The notes under the pieces: generated by a model
Database searches by the model: none
Seen by the model: only the letters and a program-made list of their open reading frames with translations
Told to the model about the DNA's origin: nothing
Program-made: the position numbers and the translations under genes
Shown: piece by piece, positions 1 through 7,227 of the stretch
Layout: each line of letters starts with the position of its first letter
How positions within the stretch are numbered: position 1 is the first letter of the stretch
Origin: Candidatus Omnitrophota bacterium
GTDB lineage: Bacteria > Omnitrophota > Gorgyraeia > 2-02-FULL-51-18
Direction of reading: 5' to 3'
Length of the DNA stretch: 11,093 nt
NCBI GenBank assembly: GCA_023247935.1
Contig: JAHFFM010000051.1
Coordinates: 1-11,093 of the forward strand

Positions 1-28
1 AATACGCGGAGATTCCCAAGATAATCAT
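1..28 (-). CDS. Start of a probable NodU/CmcH-family carbamoyltransferase (partial, cut by the window edge)
   Basis: Only the first nine codons are visible; they read MIILGISAY on the minus strand from an ATG at 28. This closely matches the usual N-terminus of NodU/CmcH-type O-carbamoyltransferases, which begin with an M-x-I-L-G-I-S-A-Y/F strand leading into a metal-binding HDS motif. That motif would lie just outside the window. The ATG overlaps the TGA stop of the GT9 gene in an ATGA arrangement, the junction type used throughout this cluster, which supports it as a real start. Enzymes of this family transfer a carbamoyl group from carbamoyl phosphate to a sugar hydroxyl and commonly occur in capsule, O-antigen and Nod-factor clusters. 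The reading frame and overlap are seen directly; the family call rests on nine residues and is an inference. Confidence 0.5.
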
Positions 29-1140
29 GGGTGGATCGCCTTAATCACTTCTTCTGGCGTAATTTGAGTCATGCAGGGGTGCCCTGCGACGGAACAGCGC
101 GTTAAAAAACAAGGCGAACAAGGTACGGAATATCGCAACACCTTCGCGTTTTCAGCCAGCGGCCTCCAACGATCAAACACATTGGTGCCGCTGTATAAAA
201 AAATCGTGGGAATTCCCATGGCGGAAGCGATGTGTGTGGGGCCGGAGTCGGGTCCGACAAACGCTTTTAATGCTGGCAGGACACCCAAAAGATCGCGTAG
301 CGATGTTTTTCCCGTTAAATTAAGATATTTCAAATTACTGGGCAATTCCAGGCTCTTTGGCTGGCTTCCCAAAAAAACAAGGCCATGCCCGGGAAAGCGC
401 GAGGCAAAAAGCTCAAAAAATTTCTTCTGATTCTCGGCAGGCCATTCCTTGGACGCCGAACCCGCTTCCGCCTGAAAACCTACCCATGGAGTTCCGGCAT
501 CCAGCCCCCACGCTTTTCGTTTTTGATTAAACAATTCTTCTTCCGGCGCGGACAGATAGAGCTGAGGTCTCAATGTTTTTGTTGGAATGCCGATCGTAGC
601 GAGCAGATCCTTTAAATATTTTTCTTCATGAATCCCCTGGCGATACAAAACTTCATCCGTCAGCCAAAAACCACCGCCAGTCACGCCAAAACCGACGCGT
701 TTCGGAATGCGCGCAAAATTCATCAAGAAATTTTCTCTCAAGTCTCCACGAAGCCCCAACGCCACATCGATGCGAAGCGCCCTCAGCTTCCGACCCAGCG
801 CAAAAAAACCGATTGATGCCGCACGCTTGGCGCCGCGCGCGAACCACGGCGCGTCATAGACAAGAATCTCATCGATAAAAGGATTGCCCTCAAGAAGAGC
901 TTTTGAAACACTGCTTGTCAAAAAAGTGACGCGCACCGAAGGGTATTTTTCTTTAAGAGCTTTAGGGACAGCCGTGGCCAAAAGCACATCGCCGATATGA
1001 TCCAAACGAATGACAAGAAAGTGAGGTGAGTCTTTGAGCGGTGAGGAATGAGGAGGAAAAAACCGTCGAGCCGCATACCCGACGGCGTCTAAGATTGAGA
1101 CAACAAAAATATTTCTCTTTTTACGGAATTGGTATTTCAC
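25..1140 (-). CDS. GT9-family glycosyltransferase (ADP-heptose:LPS heptosyltransferase-like)
   Basis: Inverting GT-B glycosyltransferase of the heptosyltransferase family, expected to add a heptose (or related sugar) from an ADP-sugar to a lipid-linked acceptor at the cytoplasmic face of the inner membrane. The 371-residue protein has the N-domain motif RLDHIGD at residues 45-51, where the last Asp is the expected catalytic base. The C-domain has KEWP (231-234), GKTS (277-280) and the nucleotide-binding GPDSGPTH (296-303). A Cys set near the C-terminus (C341, C344, C349, C356) is common in this family. Unlike WaaC/WaaF, about 40 basic and hydrophobic residues precede the first motif, perhaps a membrane-associating helix. 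The start is GTG at 1140, overlapping the upstream TGA as GTGA; its ribosome binding site is weak, but no better in-frame start precedes the catalytic motif. The family is secure; donor and acceptor are not known. Confidence 0.9.
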   Translation of the reverse strand: MKYQFRKKRNIFVVSILDAVGYAARRFFPPHSSPLKDSPHFLVIRLDHIGDVLLATAVPKALKEKYPSVRVTFLTSSVSKALLEGNPFIDEILVYDAPWFARGAKRAASIGFFALGRKLRALRIDVALGLRGDLRENFLMNFARIPKRVGFGVTGGGFWLTDEVLYRQGIHEEKYLKDLLATIGIPTKTLRPQLYLSAPEEELFNQKRKAWGLDAGTPWVGFQAEAGSASKEWPAENQKKFFELFASRFPGHGLVFLGSQPKSLELPSNLKYLNLTGKTSLRDLLGVLPALKAFVGPDSGPTHIASAMGIPTIFLYSGTNVFDRWRPLAENAKVLRYSVPCSPCFLTRCSVAGHPCMTQITPEEVIKAIHP

Positions 1141-1838
1141 GCTTTAAAAGGAGAAAAGCGATAATAGAAAAGACATTGCACGGCGCGCACCCCGTCCTTC
1201 CATCCAATTTTCTTTCCCTCATGAAACGTGCGCCCCTTATAAGAAATAGGCGCTTCCACAATCTTGTAGCCGGAGCGGAGTAATTTTGCCGTCATTTCCA
1301 CCTCAATTTCAAATCCATTGGAAGTCAGCGGAAGCCCCTGAATCACAGGCCTTCTGAAAAGTTTGTAGCAGGTCTCCATATCCGTGAGATGAGCGCCATA
1401 TAAACAATTGGTTAGTGTGGTCAAAAAACCGTTCACCGCCCGATGCCAAGACGCCGTTACTTTTTCTTTCCGGCTGAAGCGTGAGCCATAAATGACTTGG
1501 GCATTCGCACTCTCCATCAGCGACACTAGCGACATAAAATCCATGGGATTGTATTCCAGATCCGCATCTTGAATAATCACGGCATCACCGGAGGCGCCTT
1601 GAATCCCGGTGCGAATAGCGGCGCCCTTCCCGCTGTTTTTTTCGTGGAAGAGCACCTTAAAGCCTTCCCGGCTCACCGTGTGTTGACGGAGTAATTCCCG
1701 GGTGCCATCCGTCGACCCATCATCAATCACGATAATTTCTTTGGCTAACGGCACGGCATGAATGACGTCTAAAATTTTTAGAATCGTATTTTTTTCGTTA
1801 TAAACCGGCACAATGACGGATAATTTTTGAATTTTCAA
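1137..1838 (-). CDS. DPM1-like GT2 glycosyltransferase (polyprenyl-phosphate glycosyl transferase)
   Basis: GT2 enzyme of the dolichol-phosphate mannose synthase type, expected to move a sugar from a nucleotide onto a polyprenyl phosphate at the cytoplasmic membrane face. The 233-residue protein shows SVIVPVYNE (7-15), IDDGSTDGT (38-46), NSGKGAAIRTG (68-78), the metal-binding QDAD (90-93) and YGSR (116-119). It ends without membrane helices, like the soluble DPM1 class and unlike ArnC or GtrB. The start is TTG at 1838, preceded by GGGGA six bases upstream; only 12 bases separate it from the stop of the GT-C gene. That neighbour is the kind of enzyme that uses polyprenyl-phosphate sugars, so the two probably form a donor-maker and donor-user pair. 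Fold and subfamily are well supported; the sugar is unknown. Confidence 0.9.
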   Translation of the reverse strand: MKIQKLSVIVPVYNEKNTILKILDVIHAVPLAKEIIVIDDGSTDGTRELLRQHTVSREGFKVLFHEKNSGKGAAIRTGIQGASGDAVIIQDADLEYNPMDFMSLVSLMESANAQVIYGSRFSRKEKVTASWHRAVNGFLTTLTNCLYGAHLTDMETCYKLFRRPVIQGLPLTSNGFEIEVEMTAKLLRSGYKIVEAPISYKGRTFHEGKKIGWKDGVRAVQCLFYYRFSPFKA

Positions 1839-1850
1839 AATAGTTCCCCG

Positions 1851-3332
1851 TTACGCCAACGACTTTTTTTCAAATGGGTAGGCCACGACCAGCCCCTCTT
1901 CGCCGCCAATGCGATGCGGCGGCGCCGACGGCTGAAAACCCAGCTCCGCCAAACGTGTCTTGATTCTGTCATAACTGGCCATCCATACGGCGGTATGCAT
2001 ATTGAGCTGATCCACGACCCACACATGCTTCGCGTCACGCGTATTCTCTTCGTTCAAATTGACCATCTCGGGCAATACCGTCGTCTGAGAGTCTGGCGTT
2101 AATTGCTGGCGATAATAACGCACCTGTGAGCCCAAGCCACAAACCACGTCCCCGCTCCCCGTTCTGGCAAAAACATAAGAGACCAGTCCTTTGTAATCTT
2201 CTTTATGAGCGGCATCGGTTTTTAATAGCACCGTGTGCGCGGATCCGATCACGGCGATCGTCGTTAAAAGCAAAAACGCCGCGTTTCTAAAGCGTTCACG
2301 CGGATAAAACGCCAGGGCGCCGCCAATCATCACAAAAAAGACCGGCGCGGCAAAACTAAGATAACGTGCTTCCAGTCGTATAGAATAAAATGAAATTAAA
2401 AAAATGATGGGAAAACATAGCACCATTCCCGCCAGAACAAACCAAGTTCTGTCTTTCAAAAATACTTCCTTAAATGAAAAAAGTAAAAGCATCACCGCGG
2501 CGAGCATTGAAACAGCCGATAACCAGAATACCGGCGAATGTTTCAAATAATAAGAAATTCGATCCACGGGAATCATTGAAAAATAATAGCCGTTGGTAAA
2601 ATGCCACAGGAGTCCCACCATTTTTTTAAATAAAATGGCGACAGACCAATATTCACGGATCCGATATCCTTCAAACATGTGCTCACGAAAAATAGCTTGA
2701 TAGCTGGCCAGCGCCAAGGAGGCTCCGCCTAGAAGACAGGCGCAAATAAAAGCGCGCCAAAGCTCCTTTCTCGTTCGCCCGCCGACCTTCTCAAAAAAAA
2801 GCGTCACACCGGTAGCCAAAACAACAAACCACGCGTAATGTTCCACATACACCGCTAGCGTCGCTGAAACCGTATAACCCAGCAACCACACGCGGCGCGT
2901 TGCATCGCGGAGCGCTTGCACAAAAAATAGAAGTGTCAACGAGGACAGAAGCGCCAACAGCGCGTAACTTCTAATTTCGTTGGCGCTTTGCAACCAGTAA
3001 GGCGAAATGGCGGATAAAAAGAAGGCGTACAATGCCGCCTTCTTTCCAAAAACAGATTTGGTTAAAAAATAAATAACACCAACAACGGCTATGCCGGCTA
3101 AAAAAGAAATCAACCGGTAGGCCCACTCCGCCTCCCCAAAAAGACGAATCGCTCCATGAAGAGCTAAAAAATAGGCCGGCGGATGCACGTCCTGCATGGA
3201 GCCCCAAAAAACATCGTGAAATGATTTTTGCGCCAGCTCCACGCTAAACCATTCATCACTCCAAAGGGATTTTCCACTGAGCAACATCAGGGCTCTCAGG
3301 ACAATCGCAAGTCCGGCGATGACAAGCATCAT
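1851..3332 (-). CDS. Multi-pass GT-C glycosyltransferase (PMT/ArnT-like, PMT_2 type)
   Basis: Integral membrane glycosyltransferase, expected to take a sugar from a polyprenyl phosphate and add it to a glycan, lipid or protein on the outer face of the inner membrane. The 493-residue protein has a first membrane helix at about residues 2-19, followed at once by LWSDEWFS (23-30); the D26-E27 pair in this first periplasmic loop is the expected catalytic acidic site of the family. A second loop has DVHPPAYF (48-55), also typical of PMT_2 proteins. Hydrophobic segments continue at about 74-92, 97-112, 123-141, 150-180, 193-211, 268-287, 297-317, 325-343 and 350-369. A soluble tail of roughly 120 residues follows. 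The R-Y pair in EARYLSFAAP (321-330) matches the conserved late helix. It starts at ATG 3332 with an ATGA overlap. A second ATG follows immediately, so the exact start could be 3329. Substrate unknown. Confidence 0.87.
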   Translation of the reverse strand: MMLVIAGLAIVLRALMLLSGKSLWSDEWFSVELAQKSFHDVFWGSMQDVHPPAYFLALHGAIRLFGEAEWAYRLISFLAGIAVVGVIYFLTKSVFGKKAALYAFFLSAISPYWLQSANEIRSYALLALLSSLTLLFFVQALRDATRRVWLLGYTVSATLAVYVEHYAWFVVLATGVTLFFEKVGGRTRKELWRAFICACLLGGASLALASYQAIFREHMFEGYRIREYWSVAILFKKMVGLLWHFTNGYYFSMIPVDRISYYLKHSPVFWLSAVSMLAAVMLLLFSFKEVFLKDRTWFVLAGMVLCFPIIFLISFYSIRLEARYLSFAAPVFFVMIGGALAFYPRERFRNAAFLLLTTIAVIGSAHTVLLKTDAAHKEDYKGLVSYVFARTGSGDVVCGLGSQVRYYRQQLTPDSQTTVLPEMVNLNEENTRDAKHVWVVDQLNMHTAVWMASYDRIKTRLAELGFQPSAPPHRIGGEEGLVVAYPFEKKSLA

Positions 3333-4375
3333 AAGGAGAGAGGCCGCTCCTCATACAAACGCCGAGTAACTTGCGCCACCTTTTCCCAGGTGTAATGCTC
3401 CAGCACATGTTTTTTGAGTGCTTCGCTGAACGGCGACGCCAACGCGGTTTTGATTTTAAGAGAAATGTCTTCGGGGTCGGCCGGATTAAAATACAAGGCA
3501 TGGTCTTGAAAATACTCGCGAGTGCTTCCCCCGGAAGTCACGATCACCTTCGCGCCGGCCAGCGCGGCCTCAAACGCGACAAGTCCTGGCGTTTCAAACC
3601 AGCCCTGTAGCACAAAAAGTTCGCAAGCCGCGTAGGCCGATTTTAAAAGCGGATCCGAGTGTGGGATGGTCGGAATAAATTCCGTGAAGCCCTTCCCCTC
3701 TTTTTGACAGGTTTCAAAATATTCTTCATAGCCGGAAACGGGACTTCCGATCAAAATCAGGCGCTTGCCTGGTATTTTTTTAACGGCACGTATCAAATTT
3801 AACTGATTTTTCCGGGGCTCGACTCGTCCGACACCCAAAATAAACGGCTCTTTTCCAAATCTTTGACGCGCTATCTCCGGAGTGGCATTTAAAAAATCCC
3901 GGTCGACACCGTTGGGCACCACGCGCATCCTAGAGGAATCCACCGCAAAAAGCCGGGCGATTTGACGCTTTTCGATGTCTGAATTGGGAAAAATCAAATC
4001 GGAGGAGATCAGAAGTTTCCGGCGCGCGGAAGGAAATGCCGGCCAAGCCCATTTCACGCCGTGCCGAATTAAAAAATCAGCTTTGGTTAAAAGCGAGCCG
4101 TGCGTAAAAAATGCCCGGCGAACGTCGGACCACAGAAGCGGCGTGATCGCCACACGCACATTTCTTTTTTTGGCCACTTCCACCAACGCCAAGCAGTCTT
4201 TGACAGAGCCAAACACATGCAGCCAATCATAATCTTTGATCGAAGCATTCCAGGTGTCAAAAAGATCAACCTCAACACCTTCCTTAATCAAATATTCTCT
4301 GAGTTTTAAAAGGAGGATTTCACCGCCGCCCACGTTTTGAAACGCTGAAGGGTAGGTGAAAAAAGCGACTCTCAT
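3329..4375 (-). CDS. GT4-family glycosyltransferase
   Basis: Retaining GT-B glycosyltransferase acting in the cytoplasm on a growing lipid-linked glycan. The 348-residue protein has a glycine-rich N-terminal loop VGGGE (15-19), VPNGVD (153-158), the donor-binding GVGRVEPRKNQ (181-191) and the family's EX7E element as ETPGLVAFE (E261 and E269). The first half of that element differs from the common EGFGLP form: the nucleotide-sugar contact region is ETPGL, a variant found in some GT4 subgroups. Length is slightly under the usual 360-400, mainly because the N-domain is compact. ATG at 4375 overlaps the stop of wecB as ATGA, and its own stop overlaps the GT-C start the same way. Family is secure; donor and linkage cannot be read from sequence. 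Confidence 0.92.
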   Translation of the reverse strand: MRVAFFTYPSAFQNVGGGEILLLKLREYLIKEGVEVDLFDTWNASIKDYDWLHVFGSVKDCLALVEVAKKRNVRVAITPLLWSDVRRAFFTHGSLLTKADFLIRHGVKWAWPAFPSARRKLLISSDLIFPNSDIEKRQIARLFAVDSSRMRVVPNGVDRDFLNATPEIARQRFGKEPFILGVGRVEPRKNQLNLIRAVKKIPGKRLILIGSPVSGYEEYFETCQKEGKGFTEFIPTIPHSDPLLKSAYAACELFVLQGWFETPGLVAFEAALAGAKVIVTSGGSTREYFQDHALYFNPADPEDISLKIKTALASPFSEALKKHVLEHYTWEKVAQVTRRLYEERPLSL

Positions 4376-5460
4376 GAGCCTTGTTCCGAAATGCGTATGA
4401 TTCTTTCGGCGGTTCGACCGTCGCCAAAAGGATTAGCCCAACGCCTAGGAACATGCATCATGCGCCGTGCTAAGCGAAGAATCGTATCGGCCTCGTAACC
4501 GGCGATCACATTGCCGCCCGCCGTCACAGTTTCAGGTCTTTCCGTACTGGTTCGCAGTGTCACGCAGGGAACTTTTAAAATACACCCTTCTTCCTGCACG
4601 CCACCTGAATCACTCAACAAAAGCGCCGCGCCCGCTTCCAAACGTAAAAATTCCAAAAATCCCACCGGCTCCACCGCTTGAATCATCGAAGGCAGTTTGA
4701 GTCCAAATTCTTTGAGGCGTTTCTGTGTCCGCGGATGCACCGGAAAAAGAACGGTTTTTTTGAAATGAAGCGCTGTTTTTTCAATTCCGCGCAGAATGGA
4801 TTGCAAGCGTGCCTTATGATCCACATTTTCCTGGCGATGAAGCGTCACCAGAAGATAACTGCCGTCCCCAGGCAGCCCCCAACGCTTCAGCTTTACCTTT
4901 TTTTTGGCAATTTGCAGATTTTCAAAAACAGCATCCACGATGGTATTGCCTGTGACATGAATTTTTTTGGCCGACACGCCTTCGCTGAGCAATGTCGTCT
5001 TCGCGGCGCGCGTCGGGACAAATAAAAAGTCTGACACGTGATCCGAAGCGATCCGGTTGATTTCTTCGGGCATGCAGCGGTCGTAACTTCTTAAGCCCGC
5101 TTCCACATGACCCAATTTCATCCCCGGTAATTTCGCGGTCACTAGCGATCCCGCCAACACCGTATTGGTGTCTCCCTGCACCAACACCACACGCGGCTTT
5201 CTTTTAAGAAAGGCCGTTTCAATCCCCCGCATCATGAGCGCTGTCTGCTCTCCATGCCCGGAAGCTTTGAAGCGTGAAATCGAAAGACTCTCATGCGGCG
5301 TCGGCAAATCCAAATCTTCAAAAAAGCGTTTATCCATCTCATAGGAATAATGCTGGCCGGTGTGCAAAAGAAAATAAGGTTTCCGCTGACGGCGAAGCAG
5401 TCTCAAAATCGGACTCATCTTGATAATTTCAGGACGTGTTCCCAGAATAACCGCGATCAT
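4372..5460 (-). CDS. wecB: UDP-N-acetylglucosamine 2-epimerase, non-hydrolysing
   Basis: Interconverts UDP-GlcNAc and UDP-ManNAc in the cytoplasm, supplying ManNAc-type sugars. With the start at ATG 5460 the protein is 362 residues, the normal family length, and begins with the classic MIAVILGTRPEIIKM. Active-site elements are intact: QGDTNT with D97, HVEAGLRS with E120, MPEEINR with E132/E133, TLHRQEN with H208, and SDSGGVQEE (283-291), which binds the UDP. The frame could be extended 18 bases upstream, but ATG 5460 has GGAGAG six bases before it, overlaps the previous stop as ATGA, and starts exactly where the family does. No UDP-ManNAc dehydrogenase (WecC) is in the window. The product could feed a ManNAc unit directly, or the enzyme could act on a 2,3-diacetamido sugar as WbpI does; the sequence favours WecB but does not exclude this. 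Confidence 0.93.
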   Translation of the reverse strand: MIAVILGTRPEIIKMSPILRLLRRQRKPYFLLHTGQHYSYEMDKRFFEDLDLPTPHESLSISRFKASGHGEQTALMMRGIETAFLKRKPRVVLVQGDTNTVLAGSLVTAKLPGMKLGHVEAGLRSYDRCMPEEINRIASDHVSDFLFVPTRAAKTTLLSEGVSAKKIHVTGNTIVDAVFENLQIAKKKVKLKRWGLPGDGSYLLVTLHRQENVDHKARLQSILRGIEKTALHFKKTVLFPVHPRTQKRLKEFGLKLPSMIQAVEPVGFLEFLRLEAGAALLLSDSGGVQEEGCILKVPCVTLRTSTERPETVTAGGNVIAGYEADTILRLARRMMHVPRRWANPFGDGRTAERIIRISEQGS

Positions 5461-6653
5461 ACAAAACTCTCCACGCACACCGGGCGACGGCGCAGCACAA
5501 ATTCGTCATGCATCCACAGCGCCTGAAGCGCGAACTGGGTCGCCCAAGCATTCAGATGCGGGCGCATCAAACCATCCGTCGCGGCGCCATACAGAAAACC
5601 TCCGGATTGACGCGACGCGTCTTTGTTTTGAAAAAGTAAGAGATGCTTTTTGACACTTTCCAAGGTTTCCAAATGCGCCGAAATTTTCTTGGGATAAAGC
5701 GTGTAAAGAATCGATCCGATTCTCAAAAATTGCGCGACAATGTCACTGCGCTCATGCCGCGAAAATTTATTTTTTTCTAAAATAGAGGAAACAGATCCAT
5801 CTGTGGAGACGCCGCGCACCATCCACAAAAATCCTTTGAGCGCCGCCTGGCAATAATCCGGACGCTTCAGCAAAATCCCCGCGTATAAAAGCCCTTCCAG
5901 AGTATAAGAATGCGGGTGCAAATGCGTGCTGCCGTCTTTTTTTCCGGTGATAAATCTTCCGGCGCTCTTCTGCTGCTTTTTAATCCCGTCCAAAAGATTA
6001 AAGGTAATTTGCCGGTATTTTTCGATTCCCGTCAGCCGGTAATAGTCCGTGAAAAAAAGCGCGAGTTTACCGTGAAAACTTCCCTCTTGATCCGACCATT
6101 TATCAAGATCTTCTCCGCATTTCTGAGTGCTGGAATCAAAATAAGGATAAAATGAGCCGCCTTTTTTCATCATCTTTGTCGTTAAAAATTGAAGCACTCG
6201 TTCCGCCGCGCGCAAATGCTCTTCTTTTTTGGAAACCTTAAAAAGCTGAAGCAGGCCGTAACCAACCATGGCCGCGTCAAACGCGTACACGCGTCCATAA
6301 TGAAAACAATAATTGGGGGAAACATAACGCTTCACCAGATAAAACCGCGTCTTAACGCCGCCATCCTTGTACAAGGCGTTTTTCACCAGCCACCCCGCCG
6401 CTTGGTTAGCCGCTTTTAAAAATTCCGCACTGGGGTGAATGCGATTCGCAAAAACCCAGGTCGAAAGCGCGTAGCCGGTGATCTCTGAATACAAAAATGG
6501 ATAACGTTTCTTGTCCGGTTCATACCAAGCCGCGACACCGCCGCTTCGTTTCAAATCTTTGGAAGCGCTTTGAATGCCCGAGCGGACAAGCCATCGCGCG
6601 GCCGAAAGAACCGCTGCCTTGGAATCGCGAGGCGAATTACCGGATTTTTTCAT
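5457..6653 (-). CDS. Unrecognised helical-repeat protein, probable alpha/alpha toroid
   Basis: I do not recognise a specific family. The 398-residue protein has no signal peptide or membrane helix and alternates amphipathic helices with short Gly/aromatic-rich turns about every 50-60 residues. Examples are GGVAAW (38-43) then SEITGYALSTW (56-66), GGVKTRF (98-104), GGSFYPYF (165-172) then GSFHGKLALFFTDYY (191-205), HPHSYTLEGLLYAG (246-259), ERSDIVAQFLRIGSILY (301-317) and GGFLYG (351-356) then HLNAWATQFALQALW (366-380). This pattern is typical of (alpha/alpha) toroid enzymes such as six-hairpin glycosidases, polysaccharide lyases, AGE-type epimerases and cyclases. His and acidic residues cluster at turn positions (H194, H244, H246, H248, E253, H366), as expected of a sugar-binding central cleft. 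ATG 6653 is the only reasonable start, overlaps the acetyltransferase by 17 bases and has a weak ribosome binding site. Its place between two sugar-nucleotide enzymes suggests a glycan- or sugar-acting role, but no reaction can be assigned. Confidence 0.8.
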   Translation of the reverse strand: MKKSGNSPRDSKAAVLSAARWLVRSGIQSASKDLKRSGGVAAWYEPDKKRYPFLYSEITGYALSTWVFANRIHPSAEFLKAANQAAGWLVKNALYKDGGVKTRFYLVKRYVSPNYCFHYGRVYAFDAAMVGYGLLQLFKVSKKEEHLRAAERVLQFLTTKMMKKGGSFYPYFDSSTQKCGEDLDKWSDQEGSFHGKLALFFTDYYRLTGIEKYRQITFNLLDGIKKQQKSAGRFITGKKDGSTHLHPHSYTLEGLLYAGILLKRPDYCQAALKGFLWMVRGVSTDGSVSSILEKNKFSRHERSDIVAQFLRIGSILYTLYPKKISAHLETLESVKKHLLLFQNKDASRQSGGFLYGAATDGLMRPHLNAWATQFALQALWMHDEFVLRRRPVCVESFV

Positions 6654-7227
6654 AGAGTGTTTTAGAAACTTTCAGTTTAAAGTTGGAATGAGAATCTTTT
6701 AAAATCACCGTTGTTTTTTGCTCGGAATAAAATTTCAGCGTGTCTCCTTGCGGCGACACAAAACCGGCAAGACGTGCCGGCACTCCATACACCAGTCCAT
6801 AATCCGGCACCGGCTTGGTCACCACGGATCCGGCGCCGACCATCGCATATTTTCCGATGGAAACGCCGGGCATCACAGTGCTGTTAGCCCCAATGGAAGC
6901 GCCTTTTTTAACAAACCAGGTGCTGTTTCCCAAATTTCGAATGCGATTCGCGCGCGGCGCGGGGTCATTGGTAAAGCACACCGCCGGGCCGATAAACACA
7001 TCGTCCTCCACGCGAAGATTGCGATAAAGCAAGGCCTTATTGTGAATATTCACGCGGTTTCCGACGCGCACGCCGCGATCGATATAAGTCCCGTTGCCAA
7101 TCATGCAATCACGAGCGATCACAACTCCCTCACGCACCTGCACAAACGCCCACAACGAAGTATTTTTCCCGATACGAGCCGTCTCGGAAACAATGGCGGT
7201 GGGATGAATGCCGGCGCAAGCTCTCAA
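6637..7227 (-). CDS. Sugar-nucleotide N-acetyltransferase, left-handed beta-helix (WlbB/WbpD/FdtC-like)
   Basis: Expected to acetylate the amino group of a nucleotide-linked amino sugar using acetyl-CoA, in the cytoplasm. From the TTG at 7227 the product is 196 residues and begins with IHPTAIV, the typical first turn of this family. Hexapeptide repeats run to about residue 140. The loop containing CFTNDPAPR (84-92) corresponds to the F-T-N-x-x-x-PR active-site loop of WlbB/WbpD enzymes, and VKKGASIGANSTVMPGVSIG (106-125) and GVPAR (148-152) also match them. The last 30 or so residues, past residue 165, form a basic tail with no clear counterpart. The open frame extends 21 bases upstream to another TTG, but TTG 7227 overlaps the upstream stop as TTGA and has GGGAG eight bases before it. 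Family well supported; a 3-amino rather than another amino sugar as substrate is inferred from the resemblance. Confidence 0.88.
   Translation of the reverse strand: MRACAGIHPTAIVSETARIGKNTSLWAFVQVREGVVIARDCMIGNGTYIDRGVRVGNRVNIHNKALLYRNLRVEDDVFIGPAVCFTNDPAPRANRIRNLGNSTWFVKKGASIGANSTVMPGVSIGKYAMVGAGSVVTKPVPDYGLVYGVPARLAGFVSPQGDTLKFYSEQKTTVILKDSHSNFKLKVSKTLYEKIR

Noticed and set aside
71..430. A 119-codon plus-strand open frame opposite the GT9 gene
   Set aside because: It mirrors the GT9 C-terminal domain, whose DSG-x-x-H and Cys motifs are intact; the plus-strand product has no recognisable domain.
3256..3501. An 81-codon minus-strand frame spanning the GT4/GT-C junction
   Set aside because: It overlaps the well-supported end of the GT4 and the start of the GT-C gene in another frame and shows no domain features, so it is a shadow.
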